Assembly (NCBI GenBank): GCA_034508935.3
Contig: CM067443.1
Location: 125,240,672-125,304,671 of the forward strand
Length of the DNA stretch: 64,000 bases
Source: Berghia stephanieae
Taxonomy: Eukaryota; Mollusca; Gastropoda; Nudibranchia; Aeolidiidae
Direction of reading: 5' to 3'
The notes under the pieces are model-generated. The model did not search any database and was not told the DNA's origin. It saw nothing but the letters and a program-made list of their open reading frames with translations. The translations under genes and the position numbers were made by a program. This document shows, piece after piece, positions 22,898 to 33,878 of this stretch; the stretch's first letter is position 1, and each line of letters opens with the position of its first letter.

Positions 22898-23577
22898 TAA
22901 CGATGGCTACGGTCTCAATAAGGTAAATATCTCGTAGCGCGTCTTTGTACGTTCTTAATGTTAACAGACTGTCGCTTAAATAAGGGAATCCAAATACTAT
23001 TTCCGTACTCTAGACAAGGTCTCTTATTATTGATTATTTATTTATGATTAATCAATTATTGATGCAGTTCAGTGTTTCTTAATCCAAAGAGTGAATTAAA
23101 CTATTAACGCTTATACAACATTTTCTTTGTATTTTTTTTCATTTGTATACGGTTTCTTAGTTTTTAATCACATTGCTTTTTTATTGCCCATTTCCATATT
23201 GTACTCAAGCGTACTTTTCCTTATCTACAATCTAAATGTTTTCGAATACAAACATTTTATCGATCATTTTTCAAAATCGTCAAGGTTATACTAAACCTTT
23301 TAAATGGCTGCCCAAGTAGCTTAAAATGTCTATATCTATCACCAATTTCACCACATAAACACCAAGTTTCTAAATTGTCGACAATGGTGTTAGATTATCA
23401 GTTTGAAAATTTGACTCGTTTACTTCTTATCAGGCATGCTAAGTACTTACCACGTATTTAAAAAGTTAACTACAACAAAATAAAATAAAACAAACAAAAC
23501 GTTTGATGTTCCAACTGGAATAGGCAAGGGACGTAATCCTCACTCAACACTAACAGTTGATATGGTTGTGACCCTTT
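22898..23577. other. Spacer, no feature seen
   Basis: AT-rich, with an A/CAA-rich patch near 23470-23500. No gene or repeat could be supported. Confidence 0.45.
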
Positions 23578-23720
23578 TAGCTAGGGGAATTAGGGTAAAA
23601 TTGTGCAAATTAGTGATGAAAGCACCAAATTTGGTACAAAGTAACTTGAGACCATTATTAATCGATGTTGATATAGAACCACATTGAGAAATTCCTCTAA
23701 CAGTGTAAAAATATGAGCTA
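23578..23720 (+). repeat. Inverted repeat P, left copy
   Basis: It starts TAGCTAGGGGAATTAGGG, then GTGCAAATTAGTGATGAAAG and, about 60 bases on, TGATATAGAACCAC. The same blocks in the same order occur in reverse complement at 27960-28120. They may be the ends of one element or two separate repeat copies. Confidence 0.6.
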
Positions 23721-23999
23721 TATTATAACAAAGGGGCGTAATCCATGAAATATTTGTTGACAATTCGGCGCTTTAAAAATATATTATTTTTAGCCCGTGT
23801 AAGCGGTTGATTATTTTGGTTTAAATAATTATAATTGTTAAAAATGTGACTTTATGTGATATAGGAACCGTATGGGCCGGTAGCATAGCTTTATTATGAG
23901 GACTGGAAGGGGGATGTGGGGGTGGGAGAGGATGAGATGGTGCTGGTGTCAATTTTACTTGTGTTGGTCGTCATCGTGGTGAAGATGATGGTGGAAGTG

Positions 24000-24109
24000 G
24001 AAGTGATGTTGGTGATAATGATGATGATGAGGTGATTGTTGTGATAATAGTGGTGATGATGATGATGATGATGATGTTGATGAGGTGGTGGTGGTGCTGA
24101 TCTTGGTAG

Positions 24110-24179
<70 letters not shown>

Positions 24180-24356
24180 CAGGATGGTGTTGATGGTGTT
24201 GTGATGATGGTGGTGGTGCTAATGGTAATGATGATGATGATGATGATGCTGATGATGATGATGATGAGGTGATTATGGAGATAGTAGTATTGATAATGGT
24301 GATGGGGATGATGATGAGGTGGTGGTGATCGTGGTAACGATGATGATGAAGATGAA

Positions 24357-24422
<66 letters not shown>

Positions 24423-24475
24423 TATGGTAATGATGAGGTGGTGTTGGTGATAGTGGTAGTGATTATGGTGATGTT
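24000..24475 (+). repeat. (GAT)n-rich microsatellite complex
   Basis: GAT/GGT/GTT triplets with two pure GAT runs (about 24108-24178 and 24357-24420). The open frames here are repeat artefacts. Confidence 0.9.
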
Positions 24476-24597
24476 GGTAACTCTTAGTTTCGAAAATGAA
24501 AAACTTTCTTGGTGACGTATATTAACATTTTTGGTAACAACAAGAGATGAAGTGAGTAGAAAAGTGCCAGAAGACAATAGAGAATAAAAATGTTTCG

Positions 24598-24655
24598 CAG
24601 CGGTGGTGGGGTTTGAACCTGCGACCTTATTGGTACGACAACTCCGCCTGGCATT
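24598..24655 (-). repeat. tRNA-like fragment (SINE head or tRNA relic)
   Basis: The minus strand gives AATGCCAGGCGGAGTTGTCG and a perfect B-box-like GGTTCAAACCC. The acceptor stem does not pair, so this is not an intact tRNA gene. Confidence 0.5.
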
Positions 24656-24690
24656 TTTATATGATTAGGATCCAACAAAAATCATATTTA

Positions 24691-24975
24691 TTAGACAAAT
24701 GACTGTGGAACACATTTTTCTTGGAAGACTTGAGAGAATTCAACACCAGCCTTTTCTAGTTTATCCTGACCTCTTTGAATTATTTTAACGGGGCAAGATA
24801 AAGCCAATATCTCGTTGTCAGCTTTTTCCATGTGAGTGTGTTCAAGAAAACAATATGTTGTCTTATTGAAGGCTAAAAATGTTTCCTTTCCTGGGGTTAG
24901 CTGTCGAGGCCTGGTAGTCTGTCTCTGAACCTGATTGGGTGAACATACGACTGGGTGCAAACTCTTTCTCAGCAT
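24691..24975 (-). CDS. Candidate coding exon or gene relic, unrecognised
   Basis: Ninety-four open codons read MLRKSLHPVVCSPNQVQ, TPGKETFLAFNKTTYCFLEH, MEKADNEILALSCPVKIIQR and end FQEKCVPQSFV. The composition looks protein-like and less AT-rich than the flank. The stop lies inside TAATAAATATG, which also contains AATAAA, so it could be a terminal exon. It lies between the two copies of inverted repeat P, on the same strand as the gene relic at 26180-26740, with a + strand LINE between them. It may be another part of that same unit; this is inference. Confidence 0.4.
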   Translation of the reverse strand: MLRKSLHPVVCSPNQVQRQTTRPRQLTPGKETFLAFNKTTYCFLEHTHMEKADNEILALSCPVKIIQRGQDKLEKAGVEFSQVFQEKCVPQSFV

Positions 24976-25016
24976 TCTTTGCTATACATCTTGATTAATT
25001 CTGACAATTTATGGAC

Positions 25017-25017
<1 letters not shown>

Positions 25018-25081
<64 letters not shown>
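25018..25081 (+). repeat. (CT)n microsatellite
   Basis: About 30 CT units ending at TTTGATC, immediately upstream of a LINE fragment. Confidence 0.95.
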
Positions 25082-25084
<3 letters not shown>

Positions 25085-25104
25085 ATCTGTTCTATACTTG
25101 AATG

Positions 25105-26140
25105 TTTTATATATAGCATGGCTCCAGAAAGGAGAGCTTTTGTGAAACACAACGAATAACAACTTGCAACAACTTAACAGAAAACATGAATAAACAACTC
25201 CAAACAGATGTTATATTATTAGACTTCAATAAATCATTTGACGAAGTCAATAACCATACTCTGGCTATTAAACGGCGGAGATATGGAATCATGAGTAACA
25301 CACACGACTGGGTAATGGATTTTCTCACTAATCGTAAACAACTGAAATAGCAATGTCAGAGTCAGCTCCAGTACTACAGGTATGCCCCTAAGTACCGTAC
25401 TGGGTCCCCTCTTGTTCCTTATCTACATCAATGATTTGCCTGAAAGATTGTCGCTCGGAACTCACCTGAGACTATTTTCGGATGACAGCCTTTTGTACAG
25501 AGCAATAAGGCATAAGAAAGACTCAGAAATTCTTCATCGGGACTTTGATTCCAGAAAATTACTCACAAAAGGAAGATAATACACAATACACCACAACTCA
25601 CTATAAGAAATCGCCAAAGCAAAATATCTCAATCAGAGTAACAATAAACAATCGCCTGACCTGGAAAGACCTCATTGCAAAATATGCAGGAAGGCAAACT
25701 CTACCCTGGGATGCTTGAGAAGAACCCTCTTCGGCTACAAAGTAACCATAAAAGAGAAATGCTATAAAGTTTATGTTAGACCAACACTCGAGTAAAGCGG
25801 TAAGGTATGGGATCCCGATCACACCTCCGAAAGTAGGTAAATAGAATCAATCCAAAAAACCTTATAAAATTCGTTCAACAAAATCCTCAAACAAATCAAA
25901 GTCATATATGACACTGACATCACATTTGGAACCATTGAAGGAAAGGTGAGAGAAGAATAAACTAAATGTATTTTACAAAGGTCCTAAAAATCAGGCCAGG
26001 TGTCATTATACGGCCTCCAACAGAACAAGAGGAAACCTGGCAAATTTATGTTGCCACAATCTAGAGTGGACTACCATCTTCACTCGTTTCTGTCCTCAAC
26101 TATAAGACCTAGGAACAATTTGGATAACTCCCAGAAAAAC
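25105..26140 (+). mobile_element. Decayed LINE reverse-transcriptase fragment
   Basis: Blocks in order: SRKESFCETQRITTCNNL, motif A VILLDFNKSFDEVNNH, STVLGPLLFLIYINDLPE, a catalytic-box remnant LRLFSDDSLLYRA (A of ADD changed to S), VYVRPTLE then VWDPDHTS, and near the end KFMLPQSRVDYHLHSF. The last block resembles the C-terminus of the LINE at 54612-56455, so the two are probably the same clade. Many stops and frameshifts show great age. Confidence 0.8.
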
Positions 26141-26179
26141 AATTGGGAATGCTGCTGCTGAGCCTTCCACGAGGAAGTT

Positions 26180-26740
26180 TCAGCTTGAAGAGGAAATGAA
26201 GGAGAAGAAGAAAAAAACAATTTCAGCAACAGCAAAACTAGAACTTGGTTTGTTTTGGTAATATTCAGCATTTTTAATGTTCATAAAACGGACATGACAA
26301 ATCTTCTTCTGATAATGAACTTCCTGCGCAATCAAATCACCATTTGAGAACATGGAGAGAATCTGGACATCGTTTATAATTTCTGCAGCCACGCGGATAT
26401 TTTCGTTCATGTCTCTTGTCATGATTGAATGGAGGGAAGCTTCATTTTATTGTTGCAAAGCATACAATGTTTCCTATTTCTTGTGATAACCTCATCTGAG
26501 GGAAAACGCATATTCTGTCTCCTTGGACAGTAGGATGATGAGAGAATGTCTAGATCGGGATAATTTGACGTTTCCTTGTGATTTCTCATTTTTCACAGCA
26601 AGCCTTCTGATTTTTTGTGGCCGTATATCAAAGCGACATAATTTGTGCCAGTTGGTATCATTTTGCTTCAGGACCTCCAGTGTATCCTCAGTGCGGTCTT
26701 CAACAGACAAATCTAGCTTGTCACTATCATTTTCCAATCC
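26180..26740 (-). pseudogene. Broken copy of an uncharacterised repeated animal protein family
   Basis: The minus strand gives NDTNWHKLCRFDIRPQKIRR, then RNRKHCMLCNNKMK in a second frame, then VAAEIINDVQILSMFSNGDL and IAQEVHYQKKICHV. I recall a multi-copy family of predicted animal proteins with this order: a 'WHKTCR' block, a C-x-x-C pair, then 'L..LS.GDMVAQ(D/E)A.YH..C'. It has no assigned function and is probably tied to mobile DNA. At least two frame changes and a stop separate the blocks, so this copy is dead. It lies between the inverted repeats at 23578 and 28120. Confidence 0.5.
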
Positions 26741-27181
26741 GTTAAAAGTCTTAACACCATAGCTGGTAGAACGCTACGCTACAAAAGTCACGTACGATTG
26801 ACCACAATATGTCCGCTTTGACAGAGCTGGGCATTCTAATTTTTAATTTTTTTTTTTTTTATCTCGACAAATGAATCATTTTGACCAATCCATCTCAATA
26901 CTGCATTTTGCCATTATATAATTGTTAGTAGTTAGTACAAGATTTAGTACATTGTCAATGCCATGATTTAATGGGTTAAGTGACTTTATTACGGGATTGT
27001 TGGTGATGGGGATGAGGCGATGTTCATGACGGTGATGTCAAAGATGATGATACGGACATTTTCAACCTGAAATTTGATTAGAACCATACTTTTACGCAAA
27101 CCACAATAATAACATAACTATGTTGAATTAGTGTGACACATAAACATTGATGCTTAAACGATATCTAGGTGCTCGGTATGC

Positions 27182-27220
27182 TGCTAATGATGATGATGAT
27201 GATTATTATTATTATTATTA

Positions 27221-27278
<58 letters not shown>

Positions 27279-27303
27279 CATTATTATCATTATCATTATC
27301 ATC

Positions 27304-27384
<81 letters not shown>
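27182..27384 (+). repeat. (ATT)n microsatellite
   Basis: It begins (GAT)5, then (ATT)n with several ATC interruptions. All three long frames across it are artefacts. Confidence 0.95.
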
Positions 27385-27389
<5 letters not shown>

Positions 27390-27959
27390 GAGGTGGGTAA
27401 AAGGCGACAGAATTCAAGTAGACACCGTTTCGTGACCTCGCCGACCCGAAAGCAGACGACACAACTTGCAACCGCAGAATGCGATGCATTGTTTATAGAT
27501 ATCTTCACATGATAATTAATTAATTTTAATTTAAAAAGACATTAAGAAAATACAAATTATACTCTTTGAAAGCTATCGGAATATACAAAAGATATGAGAG
27601 GGGGAAAAAATCTTTTTTTTTTTTTTTCGTATTCGTATTCGACCACCACAACTTTGATTTCTTCGATTTCACAATCTCGTGTTCCGCGTTTCAATGCCGG
27701 TAAAATTTGAAATAACCAAATTGGTATACTTTTGGATGTTAAAAAATACTTTTGAAAATTATGTTACTCTCTTCGTAAATGAATGAATTTGATAAGTTGT
27801 ATGTTATGAATAAATGATAAGTTATATTTCCGATTTCGATTTAAGCAACAGTGTACATGTGTACTCGGTACCGATGACGTAGTCTGTGACCTTTTGACAC
27901 CATAGCAAAATGTCGTTGTGAAGGCGGCAAGTTTCATCACCACCATGAATTTTTACACG

Positions 27960-28120
27960 ATTTAAATTGCTAATATCTCAGCTCTTGGAGTGATGAGAAA
28001 GTGGTTCTATATCACAATTTAAACCTTTGAGCACGAACTTTTTTTCAAAAAAAAATCATGCTTTCATCACTAATTTGCACAATTCGGGGGTTTTGTGTCC
28101 CTAATTCCCCCAGCTATTTA
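27960..28120 (-). repeat. Inverted repeat P, right copy
   Basis: In reverse complement: TAGCTGGGGGAATTAGGG, ACACAAAACCCCCGAATT, GTGCAAATTAGTGATGAAAG, then TGATATAGAACCAC. It matches 23578-23720 with indels. The outer GGGGG and inner CCCCC of this copy can themselves pair. Confidence 0.6.
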
Positions 28121-28370
28121 TAGCGAAACCTGTCTTAAGCATGGCATTGTGTGAAAATGATTGATAGAAGGAAAGTCACAAGATAAAAACGTTTTGAGTT
28201 TTACTCTCGTCAAAGACGTCGTAGGTATTATTGTCTCATAAACTAGCCCCCCTCCTCTCAAGAACATCGTTACGCTATGAAACTCGGCAACTCATATTTC
28301 CTAATGATTGGTAAAACTCTGAAAACGTGTGTATGAGTTCTCTTACAATATCGTAAACTCCCTTTACTTC

Positions 28371-28899
28371 TATAGAGCAGTAAAGTTAGGTGCCCCAAAC
28401 GTAAACAATAACAAGTTGCTTGTGATTTCCGTTAGGGACCGGAATAATTTACGCACAATATAGGTCTCCCAATTTTGTAGTTTGAGTTGTAGGCAATACA
28501 CTTTCAGTATTGAAAATATGTTTACATAAAATCTAACAGTTGCAGAAATAATAATATAAGGCTAAATTATTATGAAAATCAGGCTCCGAATAATTCTCGT
28601 TTTGTTCACACCAGCGCAATAATTTGCTCTGGTCTAAAAATAGATAGACTGTAACTTTTGATAAATTTTAGAAAATTTTACCTTTTGTTCCATAAAATAT
28701 CCATATCTAGACATTATTTGATGCATGATCGAGTATTTATGAATATGTGTTTCTTTTGCCACCTAACAGCCAAATTTTAAAGGTTATTTTTTTCTATTAT
28801 TTACATTGGAACGTGAGCTGTCAAGACAGGAACATGTGGTTTGCCACGTGCTTCTCGACCTTTGTTTACGTTTGGGGCACCTAACTTTACTGCTCTATA
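28371..28899. mobile_element. MITE with perfect 38-bp terminal inverted repeats
   Basis: The ends 28371-28408 and 28862-28899 are exact reverse complements (TATAGAGCAGTAAAGTTAGG...). The 529-bp body is AT-rich and non-coding. Perfect long ends imply a young non-autonomous DNA transposon. TA at the borders may be the target duplication. No second copy is in the window. Confidence 0.85.
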
Positions 28900-28970
28900 A
28901 TCATAATAATAATACTACAAGCTGCACTGATGAGATGTATTACTTCGAAACTATACAGTTTGTTTTGAAC

Positions 28971-29043
28971 ACACACACACAACACACATACCAATACAAA
29001 CACACATACACACACACACACACACACGTACACATGCACACAA
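28971..29043 (+). repeat. (AC)n microsatellite
   Basis: CA-rich repeat with interruptions, directly before the MITE family C cluster. Confidence 0.9.
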
Positions 29044-29057
29044 CCACACCAACCTAT

Positions 29058-29243
29058 AGATAGTATGCAGATGACGTCACTCAGGCCTTTGTTATTGTTT
29101 TTGCCATCCGCGTTTGTGAGTTGTTCTCACTAAACTGTATTAACCAGACTATAAAAGTTCATGGTTACACAGAGTTTGTGTGTTGGTCCGTTATACTTCC
29201 GGATGGCAATGTTGTAAACTCCTTGGCCAAGCTCATTCTATCT
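29058..29243 (-). mobile_element. MITE family C, full-length reverse copy
   Basis: AGATAGTATGCAGATGACGT... to CATTCTATCT in reverse orientation, with TGACGTCA, GCCATCCGCG and CTTCCGGATGGC all intact. Head-to-head with the next copy. Confidence 0.92.
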
Positions 29244-29245
29244 AT

Positions 29246-29434
29246 TGATAGTATGCGCTTGGCTAAGAAGCTCATAACATTGCCATCCGGAAGTATAACG
29301 GACCAACACACAAAACTGTGTGTATACATGAACGTTTATAGTCTGGTTAATACAGTTCAGTGAGCATTACTCATAAACGCGGATGGCAAAAAAACAATAA
29401 CAAAGACCTGAGTGACGTCATCTTCGAACTATCT
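29246..29434 (+). mobile_element. MITE family C, full-length copy (best preserved)
   Basis: GATAGTATGCGCTTGGCTAA to CTTCGAACTATCT. It has GCCATCCGGAAGTATAACGG, GTTAATACAGTTCAGTGAGC, ACGCGGATGGCA and TGACGTCA. It is a good reference for the family. A (TA)n array follows. Confidence 0.93.
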
Positions 29435-29441
29435 ATCTATC

Positions 29442-29442
<1 letters not shown>

Positions 29443-29515
<73 letters not shown>
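29443..29515 (+). repeat. (TA)n microsatellite
   Basis: Over 30 TA units directly after a MITE end. Confidence 0.95.
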
Positions 29516-29518
<3 letters not shown>

Positions 29519-29535
29519 TATATGTAATATGTATA

Positions 29536-29743
29536 TAGTATGCGCTTCGCTAAGAAGCTCACAACAGTGACATCCGGAAGCGTAATATGAATACAGTTTA
29601 GTGAGAATTACTCACAAAAACGGAAGATAAAAACAATATATAGTATGCGCCCGGCTAAGGAGTTCACAACATTGCCATCCGGAAGTATAACAGACAAATA
29701 CACAAAACTTTGTGTAACCATGATCGTTTATAGTCAGGTTAAT
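29536..29743 (+). mobile_element. Two truncated MITE family C copies in tandem
   Basis: The first (about 29536-29640) lacks the middle and stops at AAAAACAATATA. The second (29641-29743) has the 5' half only and ends at CAGGTTAATA, where the next copy begins. Neither holds the CRE. Confidence 0.8.
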
Positions 29744-29981
29744 AGATAGTATGCGCTTGGATAAGGAGCTCACAACATTGCCATCCGGAAGTAAAAGGGA
29801 TCAACACAAAAAAACTTTGTGTAACAATGATCGTTGATAGTCCGGTTAATACAATTTAGTGAGAATTACTCATAAACGCGGATGGCAAAAACAAACAAAA
29901 AAAAAACCAAATACCTGAGTGACGTCAACTTCGAACTATCTTTTACAAAGACCTGAGTGACGTCAACTTCATTCTATCTAT
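29744..29981 (+). mobile_element. MITE family C copy plus a duplicated 3' end
   Basis: The full copy is 29744-29941 with TGACGTCA. A second 3' tip (29942-29981: ACAAAGACCTGAG, TGACGTCA, CATTCTATCT) follows at once. There are two CRE octamers within 35 bases. Confidence 0.85.
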
Positions 29982-30153
29982 ATAAGAAGCTCATAACATT
30001 GCTATCCGGAAGTATAACGGACCAACACATTAAACTGTGTGTAACTTTGAATGTGTATGATTTGATTAATACAGTTTAGTGAGAACTACTCATAAACGCG
30101 GATGGCAAAAAAACGATAACAACGACTAGAGTGACATCTTCTTCATTCTATCT
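29982..30153 (+). mobile_element. MITE family C, copy lacking the first bases
   Basis: AAGAAGCTCATAACATTGCT to CATTCTATCT. The CRE reads TGACATCT and is lost. Confidence 0.85.
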
Positions 30154-30156
30154 ATA

Positions 30157-30343
30157 GATAGAACGAAGAAAACATCACTCTGGTCTTTGTTATTGTTTTT
30201 TTGCCATCCGCGTTTATGAGTAATGCTCACTGAACTGTATTAACCTGACTATAAACGTTCATGGAGACACACAGTTTTGTGTGTTGGTCCGTTATACTTC
30301 CGGATGGCAATGTTATGAGCGTCTTAGCCAAGCGCATACTATC
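30157..30343 (-). mobile_element. MITE family C, reverse copy
   Basis: AGATAGAACGAAG... to GCGCATACTATCT in reverse orientation. The CRE is damaged (ACATCACTC). It shares a TCTATAGATAG junction with both neighbours. Confidence 0.9.
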
Positions 30344-30347
30344 TATA

Positions 30348-30532
30348 GATAGAATGCGCTTGGCCAATGAGTTCACAACATTGCCATCCGGAAGTATAAC
30401 GGACCAACACACAAATTCTGTGTAACCATGAACTTTTATAGTCTGGTTAATACAGTTTAGTGAGAACAACTCACAAACGCGGATGGCAAAAACAATAACA
30501 AAGGCCTGAGTGACGTCATCTGCATACTATCT
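30348..30532 (+). mobile_element. MITE family C, full-length copy
   Basis: AGATAGAATGCGCTTGGCC to GCATACTATCT with intact TGACGTCA and inner arms. It is bounded on both sides by TCTATAGATAG. Confidence 0.92.
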
Positions 30533-30535
30533 ATA

Positions 30536-30814
30536 GATAGTATCCGCTTGGCTATGAAGCTCAAAACAAGTATAACGGACCAACACATAAAACTATGTGT
30601 TTCCATGGAGTTTTATAGTCTGAATAATACAGTTTAGTGAGAAATACTCGGGTCTTTGTTATTGTTTTTTGTCATCCGCGTTTATGAGTAATTCTCACTA
30701 AACTGTATTAACCAGACTATAAAAGTTCATGGTTACACATATTTTTGTGTGTTGGTCCATTATACTTCCGGATAGCAATGTTGTGAGCTTCTTAGCCAAG
30801 CGCATACTATCTTT
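30536..30814. mobile_element. Two partial MITE family C copies fused head to head
   Basis: A + copy (30536-30651) lacking the GCCATCCG segment runs into the middle of a - copy (about 30651-30814) at ATACTCGGGTCTTTG. The fusion removed both 3' tips and their CREs. Confidence 0.8.
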
Positions 30815-30868
30815 AGGAGAAAAGTGGGAGGCATGACAATAATCAACTTGTAATTTTGGAAATCTCCC

Positions 30869-31150
30869 AATGGGAGCGATCTTTATTCAGGTTTTCGTCC
30901 AACCAAGTCATCAATCACATGATTTGTTGCTGTACAACGATTGGATATTTCTTTAAAAATGTAAACACGCTGCTTTGTTTATGAAAGTTGTAAACATACA
31001 CATGTGTCAAACAGAACAAAATGACCAACCGTGATGTTAGATATTTCGAAAGCCGTGAGCACTTTTCACTATGTGGGTCACTTTGAGCACACTTTGCAAT
31101 GTGACCAATGACCTCGATCACGTGGAAAGTTAATATAGATCGCTCCCATT
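30869..31150 (+). mobile_element. MITE family D, full-length copy
   Basis: The termini AATGGGAGCGATCT and AGATCGCTCCCATT are inverted repeats. The core contains TTTGTTGCTGTACAACGAT, ACACATGTGTCAAAC and CAATGTGACCAATGACC. It is 282 bp and non-coding, so a non-autonomous DNA transposon. Confidence 0.9.
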
Positions 31151-31310
31151 AATTTTTGATCAACTATTTCCGCATTTTTACACACCGAGGACATTGAAAC
31201 ATGAACTTTGAAGAGTTATATTATTTATAAAAAATAGTTTGATTGTTTGATCAGATTACTTGACTTTGAATCGAAATTACAGTCAAAGACTTAAAATTGA
31301 AATTAAAATT

Positions 31311-31606
31311 GAGTTTTATATAGTGCAATATCCATCAAACGTATTCAAAGCGCTTTGCAATACGTCCCTGGCAAACACCATTACTTAATGTAGGGAACGA
31401 GACCTGACGGCTGTTTAGCGATATCATAATTTTTTTTCAGACAGACACAACGCTGTTAACGGCCACTGACTCATTTTACACCGGAGTACTTTGAGAGAAT
31501 GTGAGTAAAGAGCCTTTTCCAAGGACTAAACGATGCGCCAAGCAAGGCTCGAACCCAGGACCTTTCGATCTTAAAGCGAGTGTCATACCACAAGATCACA
31601 TAGCCT
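31311..31606 (-). mobile_element. SINE family A, full-length reverse copy
   Basis: The tail GAGTTTTATATAGTGCAATA is at the left and the tRNA-like head at the right (AGGCTCGAACCCAGG as reverse B box, CGAGTGTCATACCACAAGA as reverse A box). Confidence 0.85.
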
Positions 31607-32850
31607 CACTTGGGACAAGTCAGGGACACGAATCAAGGAGACTTCGAACAGTATGGGAGACATCTGACAGGTACTTAAAAATGTCAAAAAATATCATTTA
31701 AAATATTAAGGTGGACGAAAACCAACGAGAAAACGTAACGTTCATCTTTCTTCTTTTAGATTCAAATATTTATATTATTGTATTTAAGTTATTTGAAACA
31801 ATAAATTTGTCAGGGTATCATGGCCAATAATATCTAATTCGATTGTAAGTTAAGCTTTCAAAAATTCGTTTTAAAAATCTGAATGTCTTCAGAGCGGCTT
31901 ACGATGCCTTTAATCTTGAAGTTATTAAAGATGAATCGAGCATTGTTGATAGGAAAAATAAAATATTAGTCTGTGGTTTGAAAAACAAAACGTGTTTTCC
32001 TATAAAATGGTATATTAACAAAACTTTTCTTGAAATTCATTTTCATCTTTAACATTTTTTCCTCGGCGACCAGACGACCCGTGAAAGTAGTCTTTTCTTA
32101 GATAATCACAGAATATTTTTGTCCAACATATTTCCATTTTAGGCCCTAACATATTATTTGTTCAGTTGATTAACTGTACGGCTTGTTTGATGTTCTTTTA
32201 TCAGCCATGACATGTGTAGTATTTTAACACGTGTTTCGTCAAGATTGAATCCGCCTAGTTTCATCAGTGTCAAACCATCGCAGTCAAGAGAAAAGATTAA
32301 AAAAGGAATCCACAATATTTGATCTTATCAACAGCAAATGGTTGGTTTAGGAAATCTCAGAGACAGTCATCTGTAGCTTCTTTACTTTTGTTCCCCTTTC
32401 GGCTTTCTAGAGTTAAAAAAATATTGACAACTGCTATTTCCTATGCCAAATACTAGGGCAATAGTTTCAAAAGAGCATAAGAAGGCATCTGCGAACTTCA
32501 AAACACACTTATAATACTCATTAAACCTACTGAATGGATAATAAAAATAAAGCCATAAATCTTTTATTTTTGTCCAACTGTGAATAAGTTTAAAGTTAAA
32601 CATGAAAGATATGATCATGTTCCTGATAAAGAATATCTAAACTGTACAAACACCGATTATATTATTATATACTTATATAAGAAATTAAATTAAAATAATT
32701 CATAAAAAATATTTGCCAGTCATCTCTTTTTGAGACATCGTTTTATGTAGCCCCATAAAAGCTCGATTAATATATAATTCAGTGGGCTTTTGAATAAATA
32801 TGAACGATAGCAAAATATCTCAAAAGTGTCACGTTACTTTGGGGCACGAC
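31607..32850. other. Spacer, no feature seen
   Basis: AT-rich, without supported genes or repeats. Confidence 0.45.
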
Positions 32851-32851
32851 G

Positions 32852-32852
<1 letters not shown>

Positions 32853-32918
<66 letters not shown>
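32853..32918 (+). repeat. (TA)n array, left of mariner
   Basis: Pure TA run. It continues after the transposon at 33879-33932, so one array was split. Confidence 0.95.
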
Positions 32919-32919
<1 letters not shown>

Positions 32920-33878
32920 GAGGATGAGTTAAAAAGTAATGGGACTCTACTTATTACTTTAAAACTAATTGAATCAACAATACCGTGGATCAAACCTCAC
33001 ATTGAAGATTGAATTTAGCCGAGTAGAATGCTACTTCTCAACATAGTCTCTGCAACTCTCAAGAGTCACAATCTATCTTTTTGTAATGTCATGTTTCCGA
33101 CCTCGAAAAACAGTTGACTGAACTTTCAGTCATTTTTTCACTACTGTCTTGGCCATCGTCATCATCTTCAAAGCGATGTTCCCTCATTGCCTCCTTCAGT
33201 GGACCAAAAAGATGGGAGCCTAAAAGTGTCAAGTCTTGTGAATACGGAGGGTGGGACAGCGTTGTCCATCGATTACTGCCATTTTCCTAACATAATATGT
33301 GTGTGGAAGGACAGTTTCATGAAGAAATAGTACTTGTTCCATCTCCAAATCTTGGCTAACTCGACGAATTCTTATTTTCAGTCGCTTCAATGTCTATTTA
33401 TACCTATCTCACCAAGAGAAGTTCTTCTGTCAGATCTGATCAATGCTTCTGTCTTTATTTGATTCATTGAGTTGACACTGTTTGGACGGCGACCATAACA
33501 ACATTTGTCAGATAAAGATATGATTTAGGGTGTTTAAGGTTAGGTGTTGGATTGCATCTCATTTTCTTCTAAATGACGAGATTCACGTTCAACCCACCTA
33601 AAACACCGACTCTACAAAATGCCTGAATTTTCTAAACTTTCCCAAGCCGTTAAAAAATTACTCGACGTTTCCTCTTCGAAAACAAGAAATTCAATGACAA
33701 CTTCCTGTTGCTGACGGAGACGGACATTCTTGGAGGCAGCCTTTTTGAACTGCCAAAACTTTGTCAAAATTTGACAGAATTAAAATTTGCTTAGGTTCAA
33801 TTACGCCAAATATGACGTCACATGAAAAAGAAGTGACCCCAGTAGAATATTTGCCCATTACGTTTCGAGCCACCCTCG
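32919..33878 (-). mobile_element. Mariner-type DNA transposon, internally deleted and dead
   Basis: The ends CGAGGATGAGTT...GTAATGGG (left) and, in reverse, CGAGGGTGGCTC...GTAATGGG (right) are typical mariner terminal repeats, flanked by TA. The minus strand carries broken transposase: NSMNQIKTEALIRSDRRTSL (DNA-binding part), QVLFLHETVLPHTYYV (usual motif H-D-N-A-R-P-H, with the catalytic D changed to E) and LSHPPYSQDLTLLGSHLF (usual Y-S-P-D-L-A-P-S-D, with the third catalytic D replaced by G), then GPLKEAMREHRFEDD. Length is 960 bp against about 1.3 kb for whole mariners, with stops and at least one frameshift. Confidence 0.85.

Noticed and set aside
24000-24475. Coding sequence on the minus strand (132-codon frame)
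   Set aside because: Almost wholly GAT/ATC repeat translation.
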